Origin: Synechococcus sp. RedBA-s
GTDB taxonomy: Bacteria > Cyanobacteriota > Cyanobacteriia > PCC-6307 > Cyanobiaceae
Direction: 5' to 3'
DNA length: 64,000 nt
Assembly: GCF_024345495.1 (NCBI RefSeq)
Contig: NZ_JAGQBF010000011.1
Location: 1-64,000 of the forward strand
The notes below the pieces were generated by a model. It saw only the letters and a program-made list of their open reading frames with translations, did not search any database and was not told the DNA's origin. Both the position numbers and the translations under genes were made by a program. Below are positions 55,684 through 64,000 of the stretch, piece after piece. The first letter of the stretch is position 1. Each line of letters begins with the position of its first letter.

Positions 55684-58600
55684 ATGATCATGGAGTCTTC
55701 CTCGCCTGCGCCGGCCCCCATGCGGCAGCCCCTGTCCGCCCCATCCTCCGTTCTGGCCCAGGCAGTTCCCACGGCTCCAGCCCCCCGAGTCACCCGGCTG
55801 CTGGGTGAGCGTCTGGAGCTGGTGGAGGATCTCTGGCAAACGGTGCTGCGCAGCGAGTGCCCGCCCGATCAGGCCGAGCGGCTGCTGCAGCTCAAGCGAC
55901 TGAGCGACCCAGCGGAAGCGGCCGATGGCACGATCGACACCACAGCCACCATTGTTCAGCTGATCCGCGAGATGGACCTCTCGGAGGCGATCGCCGCAGC
56001 CCGCGCCTTCTCGCTCTATTTCCAGCTGGTCAACATCCTCGAGCAGCACATCGAGGAAGACAGCTATCTGGCCAGTCTGCAAGAGGCCTCCACTCCCTCC
56101 AGCCCCGATCCCTTCGCCCCACCGCTGGCCAGCCAGACCGATCCGGCCACCTTCCGTGAGCTGTTCACCCGCCTACGCGGGCTGAATGTGCCCCCCGCTC
56201 AGATCGAGAACCTGCTGCGGGAACTCGACATCCGCCTGGTGTTCACGGCCCACCCCACCGAGATCGTGCGCCACACCGTGCGCCACAAACAGCGGCGGGT
56301 GGCGGCCCTGATCCACCGCCTGCAGCAGGACAGCCCCAGCGAGCTGCAGGACGAGCGCAGCCTGCGGCTGCAGCTGGAGGAGGAGATCCGGCTGTGGTGG
56401 CGCACCGACGAGCTGCATCAGTTCAAGCCCTCAGTGCTTGATGAAGTGGATTACGCCCTTCACTACTTCCAGCAGGTGCTCTTCGATGCGATGCCGCTGC
56501 TGCGCCAGCGCATCATCAATGCCCTCTCCTATAGCTACCCGGATGTGGAGGCACCGCGTGATGCCTTCTGCACCTTCGGATCCTGGGTGGGCTCCGACCG
56601 CGATGGCAACCCCTCCGTCACCCCGGACATCACCTGGCGCACCGCCTGTTATCAGCGCCAGCTGATGATCGAGCGCTACATCACAGCGGTATCGGGCCTG
56701 CGCGACCAGCTCAGCATCTCGATGCAGTGGTCCCAGGTGAGTGCTCCCCTGCTGGAGTCGCTGGAGATGGACCGGCTGCGCTTCCCGGAGATCTACGAGG
56801 AGCGGGCCGCCCGCTACCGGCTGGAGCCCTACCGGCTCAAGCTCAGCTACATCCTCGAACGTTTGCGCCTCACCCACCAGCGCAACCAGCAGCTGGCCGA
56901 AGCCGGCTGGGAATCCCCCTGCGAGAATGCCGGTCCATCAGTGCTGAGCACGGGCACCGGGCCCATGGCCGCCGCACCGCCCGAACTGCACTACGGCTCG
57001 GTGAACGAGCTGCGTCAGGATCTGGAACTGCTGCGCGACAGCCTGGAGACCACCGGCCTGAGCTGTGAACCGCTGCAGACCCTGCTCAGCCAGGTGCACA
57101 TCTTCGCCTTCTGCCTGGCCAGCCTTGACATCCGCCAGGAGAGCACCCGCCACAGCGATGCCCTCGATGAACTGAGTCGTTACCTGCAGCTGCCCATTCC
57201 CTATGGGGAGATGGAGGAGGAGCAGCGCGTGGAGTGGCTGCTGCAGGAACTGAAGACCCGCCGACCGCTGCTGCCGCCGGCCGCCCGCTGGAGCCCGGCC
57301 ACCGACGAGACCTTCGCGGTGTTCCGCATGCTGCAGCGGCTGCAGCAGGAATTCGGCCCCCGCATCTGCCGCAGCTACATCATCTCGATGGCCCATACGG
57401 TCTCCGACCTGCTGGAGGTGCTGCTGCTGGCCAAGGAAGCCGGCCTGGTGGATCCCAAAGCGGTGCAGACCCAGCTGCTGGTGGTGCCCCTGTTTGAAAC
57501 GGTGGAGGATCTGCAGCGGGCGCCGGCGGTGATGCAGCGCCTGTTCTCGGAGCCCTTCTACCGGACCCTGCTGGCCAGCAGCGCCGAAACCGACAAGCCC
57601 CTGCAGGAGGTGATGCTCGGCTACTCCGACAGCAACAAGGATTCGGGCTTCCTCTCGAGCAACTGGGAGATCCACAAGGCCCAGATCGCCCTGCAGCAAC
57701 TGGCCAGCGAGCACGATGTGGCGCTGTGCATCTTCCACGGCCGGGGTGGCTCCGTGGGACGGGGCGGCGGGCCGGCCTACCAGGCGATCCTGGCCCAGCC
57801 CAGTGGCACCCTCAACGGCCGCATCAAGATCACCGAGCAGGGGGAGGTGCTGGCTTCCAAATACTCCCTGCCGGAGCTGGCGCTCTACAACCTCGAAACA
57901 GTCACCACCGCCGTGCTGCAGAACAGCCTGGTGGGCACGAACGTGGACGCCATCCCGAGCTGGAACGAGCTGATGGGCCTCCTGGCAGCCCGCTCCCGGG
58001 TGCATTACCGCCGGCTGGTGCATGAGAACCCCGACCTGGTGACCTTCTTCCAGCAGGTCACACCGATCGAGGAGATCAGCAAGCTGCAGATCTCCAGCCG
58101 CCCCACCCGCCGCAAGAGTGGAGCCAAGGATCTCTCCAGCCTGCGGGCGATCCCCTGGGTGTTCGGTTGGACCCAGAGCCGCTTCCTTCTGCCCAGCTGG
58201 TTCGGTGTGGGGGCGGCCCTGCAGGAGGAACTCGATAACGATCCCGACCAGCTGGAGTTGCTGCGTCTGCTGTATCAGCGCTGGCCCTTTTTCCGGATGC
58301 TGATCTCCAAGGTGGAGATGACCCTCTCGAAGGTGGATCTCGACCTGGCTCACCACTACGTGCAGGCCCTGGGTCGCCCCACTCACCGCGAGGCCTTCGA
58401 GCAGATCTTCCAGGTGATCGCCGCCGAGTTCGAGCTCACCCGTGATCTGGTGCTGAAGATCTCCGGCCACGGCCGACTGTTGGATGGCGATCCGGCCCTG
58501 CAGCTCTCCGTCGATCTGCGCAACCAGACGATCGTTCCCCTGGGCTACCTGCAGGTGGCCCTGCTGCGGCGCTTGCGCGACCAGAACCGGCAGCCGCCGA

Positions 58601-58719
58601 TGAGCGAAGCCAGCAGCGGTGATGGCCAGGATGGCCGCACCTATAGCCGCAGCGAACTGCTGCGCGGCGCCCTGCTCACCATCAACGGCATCGCCGCAGG
58701 CCTGCGCAACACCGGTTGA
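55684..58719 (+). CDS. ppc: Phosphoenolpyruvate carboxylase
   Basis: A 1011-residue anaplerotic enzyme making oxaloacetate from PEP and bicarbonate. Catalytic motifs are [18 protein letters not shown] (His), [20 protein letters not shown] and [20 protein letters not shown], with [11 protein letters not shown] replaced near the C-terminal signature; the end is [11 protein letters not shown]. The length and C-terminus are normal. The start is ATG 55684, or 55690 as an alternative. Confidence 0.97.
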   Translation: MIMESSSPAPAPMRQPLSAPSSVLAQAVPTAPAPRVTRLLGERLELVEDLWQTVLRSECPPDQAERLLQLKRLSDPAEAADGTIDTTATIVQLIREMDLSEAIAAARAFSLYFQLVNILEQHIEEDSYLASLQEASTPSSPDPFAPPLASQTDPATFRELFTRLRGLNVPPAQIENLLRELDIRLVFTAHPTEIVRHTVRHKQRRVAALIHRLQQDSPSELQDERSLRLQLEEEIRLWWRTDELHQFKPSVLDEVDYALHYFQQVLFDAMPLLRQRIINALSYSYPDVEAPRDAFCTFGSWVGSDRDGNPSVTPDITWRTACYQRQLMIERYITAVSGLRDQLSISMQWSQVSAPLLESLEMDRLRFPEIYEERAARYRLEPYRLKLSYILERLRLTHQRNQQLAEAGWESPCENAGPSVLSTGTGPMAAAPPELHYGSVNELRQDLELLRDSLETTGLSCEPLQTLLSQVHIFAFCLASLDIRQESTRHSDALDELSRYLQLPIPYGEMEEEQRVEWLLQELKTRRPLLPPAARWSPATDETFAVFRMLQRLQQEFGPRICRSYIISMAHTVSDLLEVLLLAKEAGLVDPKAVQTQLLVVPLFETVEDLQRAPAVMQRLFSEPFYRTLLASSAETDKPLQEVMLGYSDSNKDSGFLSSNWEIHKAQIALQQLASEHDVALCIFHGRGGSVGRGGGPAYQAILAQPSGTLNGRIKITEQGEVLASKYSLPELALYNLETVTTAVLQNSLVGTNVDAIPSWNELMGLLAARSRVHYRRLVHENPDLVTFFQQVTPIEEISKLQISSRPTRRKSGAKDLSSLRAIPWVFGWTQSRFLLPSWFGVGAALQEELDNDPDQLELLRLLYQRWPFFRMLISKVEMTLSKVDLDLAHHYVQALGRPTHREAFEQIFQVIAAEFELTRDLVLKISGHGRLLDGDPALQLSVDLRNQTIVPLGYLQVALLRRLRDQNRQPPMSEASSGDGQDGRTYSRSELLRGALLTINGIAAGLRNTG

Positions 58720-58726
58720 GCGGCAC

Positions 58727-59260
58727 TTGATTCCCTTCAGAAGCCAACCACCAGCCCCGCGTCTGCCCGAGGGCTACCGCACCGAGACCGAGCCCCCCGA
58801 GAGCGGGGAGTTGAACGGCCTGCTGATGGCCTGCGGCGAGGCGAGGCGCGATGAACGGCGCCTGGCCCTGGTGCTGGAGCGCAGCGCCTGGCAGTTGTGC
58901 GTGCGGGATTCACAGGGACGCCTGGTGGGCTTCGTGCGGGCCACCAGCGATCAGGCCCTCAACGCCAACCTCTGGGATCTTTCGGCCTGGCCGCGGGACC
59001 CCCAGCAGACCACCGTGCTGGCGGTGCTGGTGCACGGCGCCCTCAGTCGCCTGCGGCGGGAACTGAGTGGCTGCAGCATTTCGGTGGCGGCACCGCCGGA
59101 GGCCCTATCAGCCCTTCAACAGCACGGCTTCCTGGTGGACCCCGGTGGCATCCGGGCCATGGGCCTGGTGCTCACCAGCAACACAGAGAGCGAGCAGGGG
59201 AAGCCGAATGAAGCGAGCATGGAGGGACTCGAACCCCCGACATTCAGAACCGGAATCTGA
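58727..59260 (+). CDS. GNAT-like acetyltransferase
   Basis: A 177-residue protein from TTG 58727. The middle (WQLCVRDSQGRLVGFVRATS, TTVLAVLVHGALSRLRRELS, ALSALQQHGFLVDPGGIRAM) resembles the GNAT acetyl-CoA fold. The last 15 or so residues are encoded opposite the tRNA-Arg gene, because no stop occurs before it. It follows ppc by 7 bp. Substrate unknown. Confidence 0.65.
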   Translation: MIPFRSQPPAPRLPEGYRTETEPPESGELNGLLMACGEARRDERRLALVLERSAWQLCVRDSQGRLVGFVRATSDQALNANLWDLSAWPRDPQQTTVLAVLVHGALSRLRRELSGCSISVAAPPEALSALQQHGFLVDPGGIRAMGLVLTSNTESEQGKPNEASMEGLEPPTFRTGI

Positions 59261-59287
59261 CGCTCTATCCAACTGAGCTACATGCCC
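59214..59287 (-). tRNA. tRNA-Arg (CCG)
   Basis: A 74-nt cloverleaf on the minus strand. Acceptor GGGCATG pairs with CATGCTC (one G-T), discriminator G, anticodon loop TTCCGGT with CCG, T arm GGTTCGAGTCC. CCA is not encoded. It overlaps the 3' end of the acetyltransferase frame on the other strand. Confidence 0.94.
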
Positions 59288-59347
59288 GAGCGGGGAGGTC
59301 ATCCCTGTCCCGGTGGTCGTAGCTTACCCGCACGTCGCTCCTGACCC

Positions 59348-60517
59348 ATTCGGCTGCATCGCCTGGAGCTGCTCGATTTTCGCAACTACACCCAGCTTTC
59401 GCTCGAGCTCACAGCCCCGCGGCTGCTCGTGATCGGCGCCAATGGCGAGGGCAAGTCGAACCTGCTGGAGGCGGTGGAGCTGCTGGGCAGCCTGCGTTCC
59501 CAGCGCAGCAGCCACGACCGCGATCTGATCCGCCATGGCCAGAGCCGGGCGCTGGTGCGCGGCTGGTGCGCTGATGACGACTCCCCTGGAGCGGACGGGC
59601 CAGCGCCGCAGCTCAATCAGCTGGAGCTGGAACTGGAGATGAGGCGCCAGGGGGGGCGCCAGGCCCGCCGCAACGGCCGGACCCTGGAGCGCCAGCTCGA
59701 CCTGGTGGGCCCTCTGCGCTGCGTGGGCTTCAGCGCCCTCGATCTGGAGCTGGTGCGGGGAGAGCCCGCCCTGCGGCGTCAGTGGCTCGATCGGGTGGTG
59801 CTGCAGCTGGAGCCGGTGTACGGGGAGTTGCTGGCCCGCTACGGCCGCCTGCTGCGCCAGCGCAGTCAGCTGCTGCGCCGGGGCCTCAGCCAGGGGGAGC
59901 AACAACTGACTTCGCTGCTCGACGCTTTCGATCTGCAGATGGCCCTGATCGGCACGCGCCTGCACCGCCGCCGCCGCCGCGCCCTGGCCCGGCTGCAGCC
60001 GCTGGCCGCCGCCTGGCAGGAGCGGCTCAGCGGCGGCCGCGAGCGGCTGGAGTTGCGCTACCAGGCCGGCAGCCGCCTGGAAGGGGAGGAAGCGGAAGCC
60101 CCCTGGCGGGAGGCACTGCTGGAGCAATTGCTGCGGCAGCGCCCGGAGGAACGCCGGCTGGGGGTCTGCCAGGTGGGTCCCCAGCGCGATGAGGTGGCAC
60201 TGCTGCTGGGGGAGGAGCCCGCCCGCCGCTTCGGCTCCGCCGGCCAGCAGCGCACCCTGGTGCTGGCCCTGAAACTAGCGGAGCTGGAGCTGGTGCAGCA
60301 GCTGTGGGGAGAGCCGCCGCTGCTGCTGCTCGATGACGTGCTGGCGGAGCTGGACCCCAAGCGTCAGGAGTTGCTGCTGGAGGTGGTGGGCAAGGGGCAC
60401 CAGTGCCTGGTGAGCGCCACCCACCTGACCTCATTCAGCGCCACCTGGCAGGGGGGCGACTCCCAGCTGGTGCGGATCTGCCGGGGGGCGCTGGCGGATT
60501 CAGACCATGAACCGTAG
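59348..60517 (+). CDS. recF: DNA replication and repair protein RecF
   Basis: A protein of about 389 residues. The Walker A loop is [20 protein letters not shown], the signature motif is [20 protein letters not shown], and Walker B is [14 protein letters not shown]. RecF loads RecA with RecO/RecR on gapped DNA. The conserved first strand [19 protein letters not shown] begins just after an in-frame stop at 59342-59344, and no ATG, GTG or TTG lies before it, so the start is probably ATT 59348 (or CTG 59354). GTG 59429 would delete the first strands. Confidence 0.88.
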   Translation: MRLHRLELLDFRNYTQLSLELTAPRLLVIGANGEGKSNLLEAVELLGSLRSQRSSHDRDLIRHGQSRALVRGWCADDDSPGADGPAPQLNQLELELEMRRQGGRQARRNGRTLERQLDLVGPLRCVGFSALDLELVRGEPALRRQWLDRVVLQLEPVYGELLARYGRLLRQRSQLLRRGLSQGEQQLTSLLDAFDLQMALIGTRLHRRRRRALARLQPLAAAWQERLSGGRERLELRYQAGSRLEGEEAEAPWREALLEQLLRQRPEERRLGVCQVGPQRDEVALLLGEEPARRFGSAGQQRTLVLALKLAELELVQQLWGEPPLLLLDDVLAELDPKRQELLLEVVGKGHQCLVSATHLTSFSATWQGGDSQLVRICRGALADSDHEP

Positions 60518-60564
60518 TGAACCTGAAGGGATGCGTAGAGTGCAGCCTTGTGTGCCCGCATTCG

Positions 60565-61047
60565 ATGACCCAGACCCTGCCCTGCCTCCACCCCAACCCG
60601 GGATGGAGTGGAGCTCAAAGCCCCAAAAGCCCTGCGAGCCAGCCCCCCACGACGAGCGACATGGTGGGGAAACATTGCATCCTCGAGCTCTATAACTGCG
60701 ATTCCAAGAAGCTCGACGACGAAGCCTTTCTCAGAGACGCCATCACGATTGCAGCGAAACGTGCCGGCGCCACCCTGCTCAATCTGATCACCCACCGCTT
60801 TGAACCGCAGGGGGTCACGGGCCTGGCCCTGTTGGCTGAATCCCACATCTCGATCCACACCTGGCCAGAGTCGGGCTATGCGGCGGTGGATGTGTTCACC
60901 TGTGGCGATCACACCATGCCCGAGCGAGCCTGTCAGGTGCTGGCCGATGAGCTGGAGGCCTCCAGCCGCAACCTCAAGAGCTTCCGCCGGGAAACCCCTG
61001 ATTCGATAAGCGAACAGATCAGGGAACCGCTCGGTCTGGCTGCCTGA
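60565..61047 (+). CDS. speD: S-adenosylmethionine decarboxylase proenzyme
   Basis: A 160-residue proenzyme from ATG 60565 ([18 protein letters not shown]); ATG 60661 ([14 protein letters not shown]) is an alternative. It cleaves itself before Ser in [20 protein letters not shown] to make a pyruvoyl cofactor. [20 protein letters not shown] is diagnostic. It supplies decarboxylated SAM for spermidine. Its end overlaps the convergent larE by 29 bp. Confidence 0.92.
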   Translation: MTQTLPCLHPNPGWSGAQSPKSPASQPPTTSDMVGKHCILELYNCDSKKLDDEAFLRDAITIAAKRAGATLLNLITHRFEPQGVTGLALLAESHISIHTWPESGYAAVDVFTCGDHTMPERACQVLADELEASSRNLKSFRRETPDSISEQIREPLGLAA

Positions 61048-61927
61048 GCCCGGGCGAAGCCGGTGGCGCCGGTGCTGCTGGCTGCAGGTTCGCCTCACGG
61101 TTGAGCCTGCCGCTGATCAATCCCTCCAGATCGAGGCTGACAGCCGCGAACCCCAGGGATCGGAACGCCTCCACCAGCTCCTGGCGCGGCAACCAGCTGA
61201 ACAGGTCGTCGAGTTGATCGGCCGGAATCTCCACACGGGCGGTCGCCCCCTGGCAGCGCACCCGCAGCTGCTCCACTCCCCGCTGGCGCAGCCAGTCTTC
61301 GGCGGCGGCCACCCGCTGCAGACGGGAGGCCGTGACCGGCTCGCCGTAGGGGAAACGCGACGCCAGGCAGGGCTGGGCCGGCTTGTCCCACCAGGGGAAA
61401 CCCAGGGCTCTGGAGATCTGGCGCACGGCCGCCTTGTCGAGGCCGTGCTCCGCCAGAGGCGAGCGCACACCCCGCTCACGGGCGGCCCGGATGCCTGGGC
61501 GATGGTCGCCGAGGTCGTCCTGGTTCACCCCATCAAGCACCTGAATCGTGCCGCCCGTGAGCGAGGCCAGCAGGCCATGCAGTTCCCGCTTGCAGGCGTA
61601 GCAGCGGTCGGTGGGATTGCTGCTGTAGGCGGGATCCTCCAGTTCGCGGGTGGCCAGTTCCCGGTGCTGGACCCCCATCCATGCCGCCTGGGAGCGCGCT
61701 TCCTGCAGCAGGTGGGGTGCCAGGGCCGGCGACACTCCAGTGACCGCTTCGGCGCCGGCCCCCAGTTGTTCGGCGGCGATGGCCGCCACCAGGGCACTGT
61801 CGACCCCACCGGAGTAGGCCACCAGTGCTGTGCCCAGCCCCCTGACGCTCTGGCGCAGCTGGGCAAGGGCCAGCTCCAGAGGCGCTGGCAGGAATTCCAC
61901 CAGCGGATGGAGGGCCGGGGAAAGCAT
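61019..61927 (-). CDS. larE: ATP-dependent sacrificial sulfur transferase LarE
   Basis: A 302-residue PP-loop enzyme. The P-loop is [20 protein letters not shown], and the sulfur-donor cysteine region is [15 protein letters not shown] followed by [20 protein letters not shown]. LarE donates sulfur to make the nickel-pincer cofactor of lactate racemase in other bacteria; larB/larC are not visible here, so the cell may use it for something else or encode them elsewhere. Confidence 0.88.
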   Translation of the reverse strand: MLSPALHPLVEFLPAPLELALAQLRQSVRGLGTALVAYSGGVDSALVAAIAAEQLGAGAEAVTGVSPALAPHLLQEARSQAAWMGVQHRELATRELEDPAYSSNPTDRCYACKRELHGLLASLTGGTIQVLDGVNQDDLGDHRPGIRAARERGVRSPLAEHGLDKAAVRQISRALGFPWWDKPAQPCLASRFPYGEPVTASRLQRVAAAEDWLRQRGVEQLRVRCQGATARVEIPADQLDDLFSWLPRQELVEAFRSLGFAAVSLDLEGLISGRLNREANLQPAAPAPPASPGLRQPDRAVP

Positions 61928-61973
61928 GGACTCGAGCAGGGGTCGTTAGGATCCAACCGTAGAAGGCCTGGCC

Positions 61974-63137
61974 ATGGCACCGACCTCCAGCGCGGCCTCC
62001 GGTGCGCCATCCCGCGCCATCGGCATCCGAACGGCCGCCGGCAGCCATGAGCGCAGCCACGGCCAGTTGCACGTCTACGACGGCGACGGCAAGGGCAAGA
62101 GCCAGGCTGCCCTCGGGGTGGTGCTGCGCACCATCGGCCTGGGAATCTGCGAGCGCAAGCGCACCCGGGTGCTGCTGCTGCGTTTCCTCAAGGGCCCCGG
62201 CCGCGCCTACGACGAGGATTCGGCGATCGAAGCCCTGCAGCAGGGCTTCCCCCACCTGATCGATCAGGTGCGCACCGGCCGCGGCGACTATTTCAGCGCC
62301 GAGGAGGCCACCCGCTTCGATCGACAGGAGGCCCAGCGGGGCTGGGACATCGCCCGCGGGGCCATCGCCAGTGCCCTCTATTCCGTGGTGGTGCTGGATG
62401 AGCTCAGCCCGGTGCTCGACCTCGGACTGCTGGAGGTGGAGGAGGTGGTGCGCACCCTGGCCGCCAGGCCGGCGGGCATGGAGGTGATCGTCACCGGCCG
62501 GGGGGCGCCGCGATCACTGGTGCAACTCGCCGACCTCCACTCGGAGATGCGGGCCCACCGACGCGGCTCCAACGACAGCGAGGGGATCACCGGCATCGAG
62601 ATCTACACCGGTGAAGGCAAGGGGAAGTCCACCAGCGCCCTGGGCAAGGCCCTGCAGGCGATCGGTCGGGGCATCAGCCAGGACAAGAGCCACCGCGTAC
62701 TGATCCTGCAATGGCTCAAGGGCGGCAGCGGCTACACCGAAGATGCGGCGATCGCGGCCCTGCGCGAGAGCTATCCCCACTTGGTGGATCATCTCCGCTC
62801 CGGCCGCGATGCCATCGTCTGGAGGGGTCAGCAGCAGCCGATTGACTATGTGGAAGCGGAGCGAGCCTGGGAAATTGCCCGGGCTGCCATCTCTAGTGGG
62901 CTCTACAAAACAGTGATCCTCGATGAGCTCAATCCCACCGTTGATCTGGAGCTGCTGCCGGTGGAGCCGATCATGCAGACCCTGCTGCGGAAACCAGCCG
63001 AAACTGAGGTGATCATCACCGGACGTTGCAAAAATCCCCCCGCTTATTTTGATCTGGCCAGTGTGCATTCCGAGATGGTTTGCCACAAGCACTACGCCGA
63101 GCGCGGCGTCGATCTCAAGCGGGGAGTGGATTACTGA
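61974..63137 (+). CDS. Tandem corrinoid adenosyltransferase (CobO-like) protein
   Basis: A 387-residue protein with two CobO/CobA-type P-loop domains in a row: GQLHVYDGDGKGKSQAALGV (residues 30-190) and IEIYTGEGKGKSTSALGKAL (about 205-387). Each also has a Walker-B-like element, SVVVLDELSPVLDLGLL and KTVILDELNPTVDLELL. CobO transfers adenosyl to cobalamin precursors; the duplicated form suggests an intramolecular pair or a divergent function. Start ATG 61974. Confidence 0.8.
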   Translation: MAPTSSAASGAPSRAIGIRTAAGSHERSHGQLHVYDGDGKGKSQAALGVVLRTIGLGICERKRTRVLLLRFLKGPGRAYDEDSAIEALQQGFPHLIDQVRTGRGDYFSAEEATRFDRQEAQRGWDIARGAIASALYSVVVLDELSPVLDLGLLEVEEVVRTLAARPAGMEVIVTGRGAPRSLVQLADLHSEMRAHRRGSNDSEGITGIEIYTGEGKGKSTSALGKALQAIGRGISQDKSHRVLILQWLKGGSGYTEDAAIAALRESYPHLVDHLRSGRDAIVWRGQQQPIDYVEAERAWEIARAAISSGLYKTVILDELNPTVDLELLPVEPIMQTLLRKPAETEVIITGRCKNPPAYFDLASVHSEMVCHKHYAERGVDLKRGVDY

Positions 63138-63150
63138 GTGGCAGGGGCAC

Positions 63151-64000
63151 TCAGTAGATCGGCACGGCAGGGTCCACCTGCTCACTCCAGGCCTGAATGC
63201 CGCCGCTGACGTTCACACCTTCGATGCCATGGCGACCCAGGGCCAGCAGAGCCTTGGCGCTGCGTCCCCCCAGCTTGCAGTGCACATAGAGCCGTTTCCC
63301 CTCAGCCAGGCGGCGCACAGTCTCAATGGCCTCACCGCTCTCGATCCGGTCAAGGGGCATCAGCACCGAGCCGGGGATCACGGCGATGTCGGCTTCGGGG
63401 GGGTTGCGCACATCCAGCAGCAGGAACTCCTCCAGTTGGCCGTCGATCACGGTCTTGAGCTCGACCACGGTGATGCTGGGCACGCTGCCGGATTCCTCCT
63501 GACCCGGCGCCGTGCCGCCCACACCGCAGAACTCCTGGTAGTCGATGAGTTCGGTGATCACCGGCCGCTCGGGATTGGGGCGCAGTTTGAGCTCGCGGAA
63601 CTTCATGGCCAGGGCATCGAAGAGCAGCAGCCGGCCGCTGAGGCTTGTGCCGATGCCGATGATGATCTTCACGGCCTCGGTGGCCTGGATCATGCCGATG
63701 ATGCCGGGCAACACGCCCACCACACCGCCCTCGGCGCAGGAGGGGACCATGCCCGGCGGCGGCGGCTCAGGGAAGAGATCGCGGTAGTTGGGGCTTTCGG
63801 CATCGAGGTTGAACACCGTGGCCTGGCCCTCGAAGCGGAAGATCGAGCCGTACACATTCGGTTTACCCAGCAGCACGCAGGCGTCGTTGACCAGGTAGCG
63901 GGTGGGGAAATTGTCGGTACCGTCGCAGACCAGGTCGTAGGGCTCGATGATCTCGAGTGCGTTCTCGCTGGTGAGTGCTGTCTCGTAGAGATCCACCTGG
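63151..64000 (-). CDS. moeB: MoeB/ThiF-like adenylyltransferase with C-terminal rhodanese domain (partial)
   Basis: The last 281 residues of a gene whose N-terminus lies beyond the window. The visible part has the E1-like fold end (YDLVCDGTDNFPTRYLVNDA, VPSCAEGGVVGVLPGIIGMI) and a rhodanese domain (VELKTVIDGQLEEFLLLDVR ... RLYVHCKLGGRSAKALLAL with the active-site Cys in HCKLGGRS). Such MoeB-rhodanese fusions activate sulfur-carrier proteins for molybdopterin or thiamin. Convergent with the CobO-like gene. Confidence 0.88.
   Translation of the reverse strand, partial: QVDLYETALTSENALEIIEPYDLVCDGTDNFPTRYLVNDACVLLGKPNVYGSIFRFEGQATVFNLDAESPNYRDLFPEPPPPGMVPSCAEGGVVGVLPGIIGMIQATEAVKIIIGIGTSLSGRLLLFDALAMKFRELKLRPNPERPVITELIDYQEFCGVGGTAPGQEESGSVPSITVVELKTVIDGQLEEFLLLDVRNPPEADIAVIPGSVLMPLDRIESGEAIETVRRLAEGKRLYVHCKLGGRSAKALLALGRHGIEGVNVSGGIQAWSEQVDPAVPIY

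Noticed and set aside
56938-58470. A 510-codon open frame antisense to ppc
   Set aside because: It mirrors the GC-rich codons of ppc; its product is rich in Gln, His and Leu with no family likeness, while ppc is certain on the other strand.

Overview
The window comes from a GC-rich unicellular cyanobacterium of the Synechococcus/Cyanobium (picocyanobacterial) type. Photosystem II genes (psbM, psbB, psbT), photosystem I psaD, a chlorophyll-binding-domain ferrochelatase, a fused PanC/Cmk enzyme, a cyanobacterial-type glutamate-cysteine ligase and a very large phycobilisome locus all point there. The pigment genes code for phycocyanin plus one phycoerythrin of the PE-I class (CpeA with Cys82 and Cys139 but no third site; CpeB with Cys50/61, 82 and 167). 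No mpeA/mpeB (PE-II) is present. I infer a PE-I, phycoerythrobilin-making, green-absorbing strain.

Layout. 1-10.6 kb: housekeeping and photosystem genes (usp, psbM, ferredoxin, psbB-psbT, nrdR, rps1, HAD phosphatase, metK, sugar kinase, comF, tRNA-Phe). 10.6-37.2 kb: the phycobilisome locus. It runs cpcT-like lyase, an IS630 remnant, cpcB-cpcA, a membrane-anchored rod linker (CpcL type), then a cassette of four genes (unknown protein, a divergent phycobiliprotein homologue, a pentapeptide-repeat protein, ferrochelatase). Next come cpeC, a double-domain linker, a third linker, cpeS, cpeT and cpeR, in the same order as the known cpeCDESTR operon. Then follow cpeY (-), a CpcD-like mini linker (+), a DUF2656-like gene (-), cpeF (+), cpeZ-cpeA-cpeB (-), and a heme oxygenase/lyase/pebA/pebB operon (+). 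A disturbed stretch (31.5-35.1 kb) holds gene fragments, an epimerase gene of mixed composition and a deleted IS1595 element. cpcE-cpcF and a tyrosine phosphatase close the locus. 37.2-64 kb: core metabolism and cell envelope (panC/cmk, rlpA, purM, an LpxB-like glycosyltransferase, hemF, mrp, rodA, a histidine kinase, psaD, trpE, gshA, ppc, recF, speD, larE, a tandem CobO-like protein, moeB) with tRNA-Cys and tRNA-Arg.

The genes form one pipeline. Ferrochelatase makes heme, heme oxygenase opens it to biliverdin, PebA and PebB reduce that to phycoerythrobilin, and a nearly complete set of lyases (CpcE/F, CpcT, CpcS/U-like, CpeS, CpeT, CpeY, CpeZ, CpeF) attaches bilins to the cysteines of CpcA, CpcB, CpeA and CpeB. 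The linkers then stack the hexamers into rods. PcyA, which phycocyanobilin needs, and the allophycocyanin core are not in the window.

The best candidates for something undescribed are the cassette between the CpcL-type linker and cpeC, above all the phycobiliprotein-like protein at 15012-15614 that keeps the bilin cysteine context. Other points of interest are the perfect 22-bp hairpin ending the linker operon, the double-domain linker, and two genes (recF and the LpxB-like gene) that lie next to opposite-strand tRNAs and lack a usual start codon.
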